A stretch of 64,000 nt of DNA from Pratylenchus scribneri. Lineage: Eukaryota > Nematoda > Chromadorea > Rhabditida > Pratylenchidae. The notes under the pieces are model-generated. The model searched no databases, was not told where the DNA came from, and worked only from the letters and a program-made list of their open reading frames with translations. Where the stretch lies: contig JAQSEB010000021.1 in NCBI GenBank assembly GCA_030063045.1, forward strand, positions 2,852,001 to 2,916,000, in the 5' to 3' direction. The number at the start of each line of letters is the position of its first letter. The first letter of the stretch is position 1. Made by a program: the position numbers and the translations under genes. Positions 1 through 10,401 of the stretch are shown one piece after another.

Positions 1-113
1 CAATTTTGTTGGATTGATCGCATCGGAATGGTGACGGGATCGTCCAGACCTCGGCCAAATAACAAAACACTGAATTCAGCAACCTAATGATAATATAATA
101 ATATAAATTGGAT

Positions 114-600
114 TTATTGCAGCATTATATTCATCAAATGGTCCACCTTTCTTCCATTTAGCTTTTCTGCTTCTCTTATGGCCAAACTGATTTGATCATC
201 AATGGCATTCAATAATTCCTCCAATGGTTCCTCAATCATTGGTCGCATTGTGAATTTGCACACAACATCAGTCAAAGCGAATTTTTGAATTCGGCTTGAA
301 TGCACCGAATGTAATGTGTAATGTTTTTTGCTGTGAATTATGGCAATATAAATGTTGATTCAATTCTGGGGCTTACTCATCAGTTGGTGAATTATTGATT
401 GTTCTTTCGTCGCTTTCGTCAGATTCAGAAGGCGGAATTTGAGGATTTTGGCCACTTCCGGATTGATGTTGTTGTTGAGCATTGTAGTCAGCACCAAAAT
501 TTGCGCCTATTTGTTGAAAATTCCATCGAGGCTGTTGTTGATCATTTGAAGGAGGATTGGAATTGGAATTGGAATTGGGATTTTGTCGGGATTGTTCCAT
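114..600 (-). CDS. Two-exon gene, 146 aa, Gln/Asn-rich N-terminus with helical C-terminus
   Basis: I do not recognise this protein. Exon 1 is 600..377 and exon 2 is 330..114, joined in phase 2 over a 46-nt intron (donor GTAAGC, acceptor TTCACAG). The first half is low complexity (Asn, Ser, Gln, Pro, then acidic). The C-terminal half is ordered: RIQKFALTDVVCKF, then a helical stretch around EELLNAIDDQISLAIREAEK and GRKVDHL. Its spacing loosely recalls the second and third helices of a histone-fold protein, but this is only an impression. The stop codon overlaps an AATAAA signal. A TTTTAG acceptor lies about 9 nt upstream of the ATG, and the gene begins 129 nt after the stop of the gene at 730-1059. 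That is compatible with a downstream operon gene receiving a spliced leader. The left window edge (about 1-75) may hold part of another minus-strand gene. Confidence 0.6.
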
Positions 601-729
601 ATTTTTGCTAAAATTTTATTCAACATTAAAATGTGCTACAACTAAGTTAACAAAAAAATACGCGATCGCGAATTTTTAAAATTTGAATTCATTCATTCAT
701 TCATCCATCCATCAATTGCTTTTATTCTT

Positions 730-1059
730 TCACTTTTGTTCTTTCATTTCTTCATCTGCCGCTGCGCCCTTTTTGCCCATTGCTTTGCTGCTCGATGATT
801 CTTGTTGTTGTTGGCCAGCCATTTCATCGGCTTTTGCGGTGGATGGAGATACTCCCAAAAAGCGCATTTTGTATGAGAGCGCTTTATTTGTCGCACGGCA
901 ATTGGGGCAGAGATGCAATTCCACTTTGCAACCTTCCTGTTCCCCCAAATCCAGCACTTTGCAGAGGTTGCGATCTTCGCGGCAAATTGTAAAGGGACCA
1001 ATAAGGTGATGGAGTTGGATGAGTGTGAAATCCGATTTGGGGTTATTTTTTTCGGCCAT
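730..1059 (-). CDS. Single-exon 109-aa protein with possible Cys zinc site
   Basis: This is an uninterrupted reading frame from an ATG to a TAA, followed at once by AATAAA. I do not recognise the family. Residues about 20-65 form the ordered part, with CREDRNLC (C-x6-C), a further Cys, and CPNC (C-x2-C), which could bind a metal. The C-terminal third is low complexity (Gln, Ser, Ala, Lys, Glu). No signal peptide or membrane segment is visible. The gene lies upstream of, and on the same strand as, the gene at 114-600, with about 105 nt between its polyadenylation signal and the next splice acceptor. That resembles nematode operon spacing. It could also be a simple monocistronic gene. Confidence 0.55.
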   Translation of the reverse strand: MAEKNNPKSDFTLIQLHHLIGPFTICREDRNLCKVLDLGEQEGCKVELHLCPNCRATNKALSYKMRFLGVSPSTAKADEMAGQQQQESSSSKAMGKKGAAADEEMKEQK

Positions 1060-1804
1060 ATTTATTATAGGTGGAATTGAAAATGTTTGAATTTGGATTA
1101 TTGCTTGGAGAAAATAAATGAAAAATCGCCTACAAATTTGAAATTAATAAGGAGAATTTTATAAATGATTGCTAATCGGTTATGGAAATGATTAGCTCTC
1201 GGGCTGGATAATTAATTGCCCTCAAAAAATCCAAAATTATTCATATTCCAGAGAAAAATGGGAATGTCTATGTGTTGCACACAAATTTCTTGATGTAAAT
1301 TATAGATGATTGTTTTTGATGATCGCGTTCCTTCATTTTTTCCTTGTGTGGATGTGTGAATTTTCTTGTTTTTATATTCCCTTCTATTAATCTAATGGAA
1401 AAAATATTCCACAAATTCACTTTGACTGACTGAGTGCGCAAGGCAATTATTACATCGGAGCCTGAAATTTGAAGGAATAATTTTATTCCTCCTTTCATTA
1501 TGTTAATGGACTAAAATTCCCTTTGAATAAGTGCGTGTGCAAGACAATTACCGTGTTGGTCGCACACAACTTTTTACTATGAAAGAATAATAATATAGTA
1601 TATTTTGTGTGTGTTCAATTATAGAAATAAAAATATTTTTTGAGCAAAAATACGTATATTTGAATTTTGATGGAACCTTTTTCTCCCCCATTTTTAAATC
1701 AAATTGGTAGGTTCAAATTGATGAATTTTTTATTAGCCCCCTTCAACAGTACAACAATGTGCCCTTTGTCTGTCCCGGGCAGTAATGGCACCAACGAGCT
1801 TGGT

Positions 1805-1888
1805 AACTCCTGCTTTCTATTGTCCTCACAAATTTTGTGAAGCGCACGCTTCGACAATCTTTTTGGAGGCACATAGAAAGCAGGAGTT
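1805..1888. repeat. Nested inverted repeat in a GC-richer island
   Basis: Arms of 16 bp (1805-1820 and 1873-1888, AACTCCTGCTTTCTAT and its complement) flank inner inverted repeats (ATTGTC/GACAAT, CACAAAATTTTGTG-like, and GAAGCG/CGCTTC). The rest of 1060-2392 is AT-rich with no convincing gene. Reading frames of about 98 residues cross the island on both strands (1785-2084 plus and 1699-1995 minus) without recognisable domains. Confidence 0.75.
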
Positions 1889-2392
1889 TGGTTCGATCGA
1901 CACTGGAACCCCCCAATCACTCCATTACAAATGCCCAGTGTGCGGATTGCTGTTAATTGTAAGCACACTAATTTTTTTGAAATATTTCTGGTCAAATTTA
2001 GAGCTGGATTTATTGGTCAGAGCCCATACGCATTTACTATGCAAATGTGGAACAGCAGCAGCAACTCCAAGTCAGTTTAATTAAATAATTCAATGTTTTA
2101 ATAAATGTTTTTAGCCATCTTCATCATCATCCACAAATCTTACTCCACTCTACACAATTGTTGAGGAACAACAAGAACAAAAAGATGAAGGCAAAGTTCA
2201 AAAATGAAGACAAAATTGGCCGAATAAATGATATTTTAAAATCTTGTTGAAAAAAACACAAAAACTTTTTTACCTGATTAATTGAATACAAAATCATTTG
2301 ATTTTTAGGTTTATTAAAATGCAAAAATAATTTGAAAAAATGCTTATGAATAAGAATTCAGTCCATGAAATATTATATTTTGTTAGGAAATT

Positions 2393-3485
2393 TTAAATAT
2401 AGGGAGTGTCATAAATAACTTCATCATCTTCATAGGCATTACTTGAATTTGGAAACGAAATTACAGCATATGGCATTTCCATTGGTGGTGGTAGCATTTC
2501 CTGCTGTTCAGGAATAGGAGGCAATTCCCTTCTAGGCCATTCTCCTCCCAAGGGCATTTGTTGCTGTTGATTTTGTTGTGGTGACCGAATTAAAGCTGCC
2601 GGTGGTAAACCCTGGTTTAAAATTGAACAACGTGGAATAATTGGCAATGCAGATGGAAGACCCATTTTCCATTTTCCAATGAAAAAGCCAATCTGAAATT
2701 CCCACAATTTTAATGGCAAAAAAATTGTGCCAACCAGAAAAAAGAAAATGGCAAATAAAATTGCAGCCAAAATTAGAGCCTATAATGTAATATTTTTTAT
2801 CCAAAAAAATATTGTGAAAAAATCTACCCAAAAGGGTATTGCCAAAAGCCATTTTTGATGATTCCCATTCATTTCCTCTTCTAAATTTTGTTCCGGGCAT
2901 GACATTTTTGTAGTGGTCGATCCCATTTTCAGTGTTGTAATTGATGATGATGGATTTGTTGCTGTTGTTGTTGTGCCCAATGTAATTTTATTGTCTGAAA
3001 TTGCTGTTGTTGATGATTCAATTTTGTTGTCTTCTTCTTCTTCGCTTGAATCTCCAAATTTTATTAATTTTTGTGTTGTTGTTGTTTTTACTGTTGCTGA
3101 TGATGAAGATGATGATGAAGGATTTGTATTGGCCAATTCTTTTTGAAAACCATTGCATGGACAAAATTCCACAACTAAATTGATTTTAAAATTTTTGAGG
3201 AAAAATCATAAATTTGCCTATATAAAGATTAATTGTAATTTCATCTTTAGTGGAATAATAATTTAATTGTTATTTTTATTTGTTTAAAATACTATATTCA
3301 TATTCATATGGTGCTTAATCATTTGTCCAAAAATTACCCTCATCCAAATTGATAAAATTTTGATCACAAATGGCAAAACCAGTGTAACCGAAAAGACGGA
3401 AACATGTTGTATTACTTTTCACCAAATACAATTGGGCATGAATGGAATGCAAAAGCAGAATTGCGAATAATATAAAAAGCTTCAT
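2393..3485 (-). CDS. Signal peptide, Cys ectodomain, Ser/Thr stalk, single TM, Pro-rich tail; 293 aa
   Basis: Three exons: 3485..3338, 3174..2828 and 2779..2393. The introns are 163 and 48 nt, and the joins keep phase 1 and phase 0. The N-terminus MKLFILFAILLLHSIHA is a clear signal peptide. A short ectodomain carries four Cys (about residues 28, 40, 54 and 56), followed by a long Ser/Thr stretch with acidic residues (about 65-145). A hydrophobic segment of about 30 residues spans the second splice site (WLLAIPFW then ALILAAILFAIFFFLVG), followed by a basic stop-transfer and a Pro/Gln-rich cytoplasmic tail ending in YDTPYI. This is the layout of a type I membrane protein. The tail prolines and tyrosines could bind SH3, WW or SH2 proteins, which is inference. 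Family unknown. Confidence 0.72.
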
Positions 3486-4594
3486 TTTATTATTATTATT
3501 ATTATCAATAATTTGTGATTGGAATAATTGATTAAATGATCAATAGTGAATGTTAAAGCTTTTAGTAGATTAAATCATTTCCATAAATCCAAAGAGGATT
3601 TTCTGTTCTTATTTGAACGGGGTACATTGAAGATGAGATCAAATTCCAGTGAACACAATAATAAAGAAAAAGCAAATTATGGAGAAGCAATAAAAGAAAT
3701 TTTAATCCAATTTTTAATGTTTTGATTTTATTTTAAGTGATTTTTGGCTTTATCTCATTTATTCTCTGATTAATTCTGAATTTTGTTTCTAATTTTTAAG
3801 CTTTTTGCCAAGTTTCGACCCTTTCCATGGACTTGTAAATTTGTGTGAATCGTTTGATAAAATAAAAAAAAAGACAGGGGTCTCATCAGCATGGCCGTCT
3901 TTTTTAACTATAAATTTAAAAAGAAATAAAATTTTATTTAATTATAATGTTTGTATAAATATTTTTGTAAAATTATATATGAATTATATATTTAATAATG
4001 AAGAATATTTTAAATTATATAGTTCAAATTTTCACTCATTTTCTATTGCACACATCAGTCTCTTTATTTTTTCGAGAATGCGTGTCCGTTCGAACATACA
4101 CGCATGTTCTCTCTCATTGCCTTTTCCCAATGAATGGCCTTCTATGAGTGATGGGTGAATGTCCCTTTTCATTTTCTCCCAATGCGTGTCCATTCGAACT
4201 GACACGCATACACACACACATTTGCCTTTTATGAATTTCTCTTTGCTTTATTCCCAATACGTGTCCGTTCTAACGAACACGCATGTTCTCTCTCATTGCT
4301 CTTCCCAACGAATGTCATCTTCTATTATGAATATGAGAGAGATGAATGACCCTTTTCATTTATCCCAATGTGTGTCTATTCGAACAGGCACGCATCTTCT
4401 TTATGTTGCTTCTATAAATAATTTCTCTATCATCTGTGCAGCACAGTTGAGGATTAATTTGGCTTGGGAAAATTGAATATTCAAGTCATTTTATTGCATT
4501 TTTCAACCAAATTAACTTAAAATTAGATAAATTCCTTAATAATAATAATGAATTTATTTTATTGCTAGATATTAATCAAATTAATTAATTAAAA
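3486..4594. repeat. Intergenic region with four dispersed palindromic motifs (4079-4394)
   Basis: Four copies of a short palindrome of the form TGCGTGT-x(6-12)-ACACGCA lie at 4079-4104, 4183-4208, 4258-4283 and 4369-4394, 75-111 bp apart. Three have TTCGAA-like centres and two are followed by ATGTTCTCTCTCATTG. The spacer sequences are also partly alike (CCCAAT just before each of the last three, CCTTTTCATT before the second and fourth), so the group decays from a tandem array. It ends about 200 bp upstream of the demethylase gene. I see no gene in the stretch. Confidence 0.7.
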
Positions 4595-6372
4595 ATGGAA
4601 TACTGGCAAGATAAAATAGAAATTCACAATTCAAAGAAGCGGAAATGTGCCGAATTCTTATTGACTCCAGAGGAAATGGCAAAAAAAATTATTGATTTAA
4701 TAGAATATTATGATCGCAAAGTAGAAGAAATGGCCAAGCAAGGATTATGTGAAGGCGGAATATATAAGGTTTAAACTTTTTAAAAATAAAATATAAATAA
4801 TAAAAAGCTCATTCCTCCACTCGGCTGGAAAATGCCTGGAAAAAAAATACAATTGCTGGATGAAATTTGTGGACTATCTGGCAGTTCTGGGTAAGAATTA
4901 ATAGGAAATTGGGAAAAATTGAATTATTTAAGTGCTCGACGGGAATATTTGGAAAAAAGGACCGGCTCTTCCACAATTTTTCGAAAAAATATGGAATATG
5001 AATTTCCAAGATCATATACAATAAGACAATTTTATGAGATGGCTCGAAAGGAAGGTGTTGGGCCAATTACTGACCAATTGGATGCCGATGAGGCAATCAA
5101 GTTGATTCTGGGTTGGGATGGATTGATTTTGATTAAATATCTTTCAGAGAGTTTGAATCCTCCAAAAGATTTGAATATATAACGAAGGAAATAAAAAGAA
5201 CCAAATTTCCTTCGTTTTACATATCAGATTTGGAGGCAAACCTATTTCACGGTCCGGACACCAGCACAAAGTGGACTCCTGCAACCCCTGCATCATTCAA
5301 AACCTCCAACACGGGGGCTGGGCTTAATATAAATGATGGAGAATATGACGGCCTTCGGGCCACAATAAGCCCCTATGTGAGATTGGAACGGGAATTGTTT
5401 AATAATTTTTTATGGAATTATATAGGCATCTAATGTGAGCCGACTTGTGGGCATTAATTGCTGCACACTTTTGATTGGCTGCCCGCTAAGTTCATTCGCC
5501 CATCACTGGGAGGATGGCTCACTCTCCTCAATAAATTATCTCCATTGCGGCTCGCCTAAGGTGCCATATTGGATTAATTTTTGGGATTATTATTGATTGG
5601 GAATGGAATTGAATAATAATAAATTGATTATTTTAAAAGATTTGGATAGGGGTATCTCCAAAAAACGCTTGGAAAATCTATCATGCCCTCTATAAGGAGA
5701 GAGCTGCATTAAATTGTGAAGACCGTCTTCGGCATAAGGATTTATTCCTTACAACTTCATGGTTGGATCAACTCGGCATCAATTATGACGTAATTGTGCA
5801 GAGAGAGGGTGGTTAAAAATTTTAAAAAATTTTTCAAATTCAACCCCAATTAGGCGAATTTGTTGTGACTCGCCCAAAGGCGGTCCATGGGGGCCTAAAC
5901 TGTTCATTTAACCTTGCTGAAGCAACAAATTTTGTCTCTGATGAGTGGGTCAGGCTCTCGAACATGCCCCGCGAATTGATGCCAATTTGTTGCTCCGAGA
6001 AAGCATTGGCCCTTTCTCGGAAAGAAATGAATGGAATTGAGGAAGCCCATGAGTGGGAATTATTTTTAAAAAAAATAAAATTATATTTTCAATTTTAGAA
6101 AAATAAAGGAAGGTGCCAAAATAGTTCAGGCCGATGCGGCCGCCAGAATGGCAAAAAGACGCGCCGAGATGAGTGTGGAAGAAAAAACAGCAAATAATGC
6201 CAAAGAGGCGGCGGCAAGAAAAATTAAAAGAGCCGAAAAAATGGCCAAGATGAGTGAAGAAGAAATAAAGGCAGAGAAGGAAAAAAGAAATGCCGCTGAT
6301 AGGGCAAGGCGCTTAAAAAAGCAAATGGAAAGAATTGAAGAGGCTGGTTCCTCAAATACAATTTCAAATTAA
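4595..6372 (+). CDS. Divergent KDM4-type JmjN-JmjC histone lysine demethylase, 467 aa
   Basis: Eight exons: 4595-4768, 4808-4890, 4933-5150, 5228-5376, 5426-5560, 5640-5811, 5854-6052 and 6099-6372. All joins keep frame. Residues about 20-70 resemble JmjN (LLTPEEMAKKIIDLIEYYDR, then IPPLGWKMP). The JmjC core has FAHHWEDGS, giving the iron ligands H-x-E, then SINYLHCGSPK with the Asn and Lys expected for 2-oxoglutarate, and GEFVVTRPKAVHGGLNCSFN with the distal His. CEDRLRH matches the C-x5-H zinc half-site of KDM4, and a later CC replaces the usual C-x-C. Such enzymes remove methyl groups from histone lysines using Fe(II) and 2-oxoglutarate. The tail (about 375-467) is a charged Lys/Glu/Ala coiled coil. 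PHD and Tudor domains are absent, so this is much shorter than human KDM4A-C. Substrate choice cannot be read from the sequence. Confidence 0.82.
5151..5227 (+). other. Intron with 12-bp perfect inverted repeat
   Basis: The third intron of the demethylase gene holds AACGAAGGAAAT at 5181-5192 and its complement at 5205-5216, only 12 nt apart. The hairpin lies between the chosen donor (5151) and acceptor (5227) and would bring the splice sites closer together. Reading through instead gives a stop at about 5180. Confidence 0.7.
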
Positions 6373-7278
6373 TTTTTGAAGATTGATTCAATTTGTTAAT
6401 TAAATAAAATTTTGTAATTAATTTTTATTTGGGTTTTTTGCTGGGGCTGGGATTTGATTGGATTAATCGGGAGGAATTGAATGGTATATAATTTGTTATG
6501 GTTTGATCAACAACTAAAGATACTAAACTATTTAAACTGATTTATTATTTTTTTAGAAATATTTTAGAATGTTTATTTTAATTTTAATATTTATTTAAAC
6601 AAAACTGGCCTGTATAAGTAGAGATATACTGGCGCTAAACCAGCTATAAAGGACCAAATAATACTAATAATAATAAATTAGGCATGCAATCAATTTGTAA
6701 TCCAAAATAATTTGACTGGCTTCCAAGTGTTGGATTGCAATCCGAGATTCTGAATAATAAAATTATAATGGAAATTTAAATTTGAGTTTTTTAATATTTT
6801 ATTTATTAATATTTTATTTATTAATTAATATTTATAAAAATTAATCCTGATGAGAAAAATGATGATCGATTTTTTGTTCAGTCCACAATCATTGTTGTAC
6901 CATTCGCCATCTTTATCAATATCCTTTTCATTTAATTCAATTCTAATTGAGTGAATATTTTAGGGTAAAATAGTAAAATTAAGAGAAAAGTGAATTCCTA
7001 ATTGAATGCTAATTTTATTATAATTTTAAATCAATTTTGGTTGGGAAGTTATTTTTGTCAAAATGAATGTGAGTCTTTCAATTTTGTGTGAAAATGAAAA
7101 TGGATTTGATGTCGTCATTTTTACGTTCTTTTTAATGTATAGCTAGCTATCCTAATAAAATAATCCTCATCAGTTTTCCATGTTGTCATTGTCAATGGGA
7201 AAAGGACGTCACATTTTCATCCTTCCCTTCATTTTTGATTGAGAAGAGGAAGAGAAATTGAATGTTCCCTCGCCAATT
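6373..7278. other. Intergenic, no gene seen
   Basis: AT-rich sequence with AATAAA just after the demethylase stop and scattered stops in all frames. No gene or clear repeat is visible up to the tRNA-like gene. Confidence 0.6.
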
Positions 7279-7345
7279 GTCCGGATAGTGTAAAGGTGAA
7301 GGCTATTGGTTCTGTGTCAGACGGGTTCGATTCCCGGTCTGGGCA
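7279..7345 (+). tRNA. tRNA-like gene, possible anticodon CUG (Gln); short, perhaps a pseudogene
   Basis: A 7-bp acceptor stem can form (GTCCGGA with TCTGGGC, two G-U pairs) with discriminator A. The internal pol III promoter is good: an A-box TAGTGTAAAGG at 7286-7296 and a B-box GGTTCGATTCC at 7324-7334. A T-run terminator follows at about 7350. At 67 nt it is 5-6 nt shorter than a normal tRNA, the variable loop is almost missing, and the anticodon stem (TTGG/TCAG) has only four pairs. The likely anticodon loop TTCTGTG gives CUG. It may be a decayed tRNA (its 3' half also looks like tRNA-Glu) or the head of a SINE. I favour a transcribable but probably defective tRNA. Confidence 0.55.
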
Positions 7346-7450
7346 TGGAATTTTTATTTTATTTATTTTATTATTTATTTAATGGAAATTAAAAAGCGTA
7401 AATTAATTTTCTTAAAAAATTGTGTTAAATGTCAATTAATTAAATGATAT

Positions 7451-7482
7451 CCAATTAAATGACCAATTGGTCATTTAATTGG
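7451..7482. repeat. Perfect 32-bp palindrome
   Basis: The sequence equals its own reverse complement over all 32 bases, with no spacer and its centre at CAATTG. It lies about 105 bp downstream of the tRNA-like gene. From 7483 to 8350 I see no gene, only AT-rich sequence with repeated phrases like AAAAACCTGnnAA (7840-8175). Confidence 0.9.
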
Positions 7483-8350
7483 CCAATCATGTGGATAGGA
7501 TAGGGCTGGAGAATTATTGATTTTTTCGCTCCAAAATTGGACTAAATGCTGCTTTTGTAAATATGTAAAATTTTGAACATATTTTTTTCCTTTTATGTTC
7601 AATATCTTTTGAATTTTTTTTGACATAGATTTTCAGAATTTTATTCATTTTTAAGATATTTTAACAATTTATCTGTGCTCAATATATATTGAGGAGTTTT
7701 TCCATTTTTAAAAAATTTTCACAATTTCAACGAAATTTTCAAAATATTTTGCGCATATTTTTTTTGTGACTCCGGGAGGGTGCCGTCTCTAAAACATAAA
7801 AACTTGGCAAACTCTTCCAAACACCTGCTAAAAATTTTCTAAAACCTGATAAAAACCTGCCAAGCATAAAATGTGTAAAAAACAAGATAAATGCTTTAAA
7901 AATTTTTATTTTTCTTAATTAAATTGTATAATTTGACTTATTTGAAGAATTCTAATTGAGAAATAAACATTAAAAAAATTAAATTAAAATTTTCCGTCCA
8001 GAGAAAAATTTAAGCCAAAAATGACTGCATGGCCAAATATTTAGACCAAAAATGGCCTCGAGGTGAAAATTGTTGACCATATTTAAGTAAAATATAAAAA
8101 TCTGACAAAATACTGGGAATTTATGAAAAACCTGGTAAAAAATTGGCAATTACAAAAACCTGAGAAAAACCTAGGCGGGACCCAAAAATCTTGAAAATTT
8201 CATATTTTCCTATATTATGGCACTCCTATAGTAACATATGTTCAATAAAAATAGAAGTGTTAATTAAAATTTTTATTTTTTTAATAAACATATTTTTATA
8301 GGAATAGCATTAATTTAAATGATGTTTTAAAATATAAAATTGTTTTTAAG

Positions 8351-10401
8351 GCTGCAAAAATTATTGCCTGGATTAGCATTGTGCTGTTGGCCATGGCATT
8401 TGGCCTACAATTTTATGAGCCACCAGAAATGAAGTCGAATTTTTATGGGAGACATACGGTTTGTTTTTGGGGAAATGTTTATTAAACTTAATGCAAATTA
8501 TAAGAAAATAAGACCAAAAAATTGAAAACAAACCAAAATCTAACATTTTTTGGTTCTTGGCCATAACTTTGTGGCCAATTTTATTCAAGCATTTTGATAT
8601 CAAATTCAAAAGTTAAAGAGCTTAAATAAATAGTATTAAAATTTTATTAATATATTGAAAGATGAATATTTTTGGCGATATGAGCAAAATTTGGATAGCC
8701 TATTTTTCATTGAATTTTTTATAATATTTTTAAATTTTAAACAAAATGGAATGGAAAAAATATTAAATTACTCACAAAAGAATTAATTTACACAAATTCT
8801 TTCACTTCGAAAAATATTATATTTTTGAGGTCATATGTATAACTTGGCCATAATTAGATATTAGGGCTCAGGATTGGTGCTATGTCATTTCCACAATAGT
8901 ATAAATATGGGCACTTCCACTATGGTACAAATATAGAAGTTTTTGATTATAATAAATCAGAAACCGGTTTTAGACCCTACAAACCTTATACCATTTTGTA
9001 GATCTCATCGAGACGCATCGATTGGTATATAAATTTTTATGATTTGGCCAAAATAAAAATGTTTAAAACCAAAAACTTGAAAAATGTTTTTTAATATCAT
9101 TTAATTTTGACCAAATAATGACAAATTATATACTAATCGATGCGTCTCGATGAGATCTACAAAATGGTATAAGGTTTGAAGGGTCTATAACCGATTTCTG
9201 ATTTATTATAAGTCGAAAACGCCTAATATTTGTACCATTGTGGAAGTGCCCATATTTGTAATGCCCTTTAAATATTGTGGAAATGAACCCGGACGTTTCA
9301 GGATTAGTCTCATCAGGGCAGGCATGGGATTAGGGGCTACGAGGGTTAAGGAATCTTAAAGAAATCTGATTTGGCAAATTTATAAGGCCAAAAATACTTT
9401 TTATTGGCACGAAATATTTGGGTAAATTAATTCCTTTTTTTTCGTAATTAAATACACTTCCAAATGGAATGTGAACGATTTAAATTAAACCTAAAAAAAT
9501 TTTCAGACATCTGATGAAAAATTGAATGTCACTGATGTTTCCTTCTGGGTTTGCCCATTCTACATTGTAGTTTATGCATTCGTCTTGATTGGATGCTATC
9601 GGAGGAAAGCGGCCTATTTTCTACCATTTCTTATAATCACTGTAATTTCTTAAAATTATATAAAATTTATTTCTTATTTTTGTAATCATTTTTGCAGGCA
9701 ATTGCCATGATCTTTGGTTTGATTGGCCTCATTTTCATAGCTTTATCAGGTTGAATAATTTTTTTAATTTTTAAAAAATATAATTTATATAAATAGATGG
9801 ATTTATAATTTATTAGCAGTTTAAAGCAAAAATATTTAAAGCCATATGAATCAATGTTATTCTAAACGGAATTTTTTTGCACTTTCCGTTATCTCGATAT
9901 CTTTTCATGTTATTAATAAAACTTTTATTACAATTGGGTTTAGGCTCTTTTTTATTAACGAATTTAGAAATTCTACTAATTGTATAAAATAAAATCATAG
10001 ACTACAAAAACTGAACGATTTTGGTTTATTTTATCAATTTTTATGGTCATAATTTTTCGAAATTTTACTAAAATCCACTAATTCCTAATATAATAGAGTC
10101 ATAGCAGTGTCATATTTGTACTAAATTGTTTTAAAAATATACTTAATATATTTAAAAAAAATTTTACATAGGTCCATTGCCTGGTTTTTTGATTCTTTTG
10201 TTGGCCCATGGCATCAATTTTTGGATTTATTGGGTTTTCTACAAAGCCTATAGATTCATCAAAGAGGAACAAAATGGTGTTGGCCAAAATCAATTGCCAA
10301 TTTTCTATCAACAACCGGCACAAAATCCAAACGCTGGTGGAATTTTGATGGTACAAAATGGACAGGAGCGAAAATATTATCCAGTTCAAGCAAAAAATTA
10401 A
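8351..10401 (+). CDS. Four-TM family, copy A; first exon not found
   Basis: Exons 8351-8458, 9507-9641, 9698-9749 and 10172-10401 correspond to exons 2-5 of the paralogues and join in phases 0, 0 and 1. Together they encode 174 residues. Each of the four exons contributes a hydrophobic segment: IIAWISIVLLAMAFGLQF, then a segment ending in LIGCYRRKAAYFLPFL, then AIAMIFGLIGLIFIALS, then FLILLLAHGINFWIYWVFYK. The tail carries FIKEEQ and NQLPIFYQQ. The expected short first exon with a run of Cys (as in copies B and C) is not visible in the preceding kilobase, so this copy is either 5'-truncated or its first exon lies further away. Function unknown. The topology resembles small nematode four-TM (LAPTM- or MARVEL-like) proteins, but no family can be named with certainty. 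Intron 1 here holds a foldback element. Confidence 0.68.
8885..9290. mobile_element. Foldback MITE in intron of copy A
   Basis: Two arms of about 150 bp are imperfect inverted copies. For example, GGTATAAGGTTTG and its complement, CGATGCGTCTCGATGAGATC and its complement, and TGGAAGTGCCCATATTTG and its complement occur symmetrically about position 9090. No coding capacity is seen. Motifs such as GACGCGTCT recur in elements at about 48990 and 51535. Confidence 0.8.

Noticed and set aside
1268..1498. Minus-strand frame of 76 codons
   Set aside because: No domain, no splice partner and AT-typical composition.
3805..4476. Plus-strand frames of about 105-117 codons
   Set aside because: Composition is AT-driven and the second overlaps the palindromic repeats; no splice or domain support.
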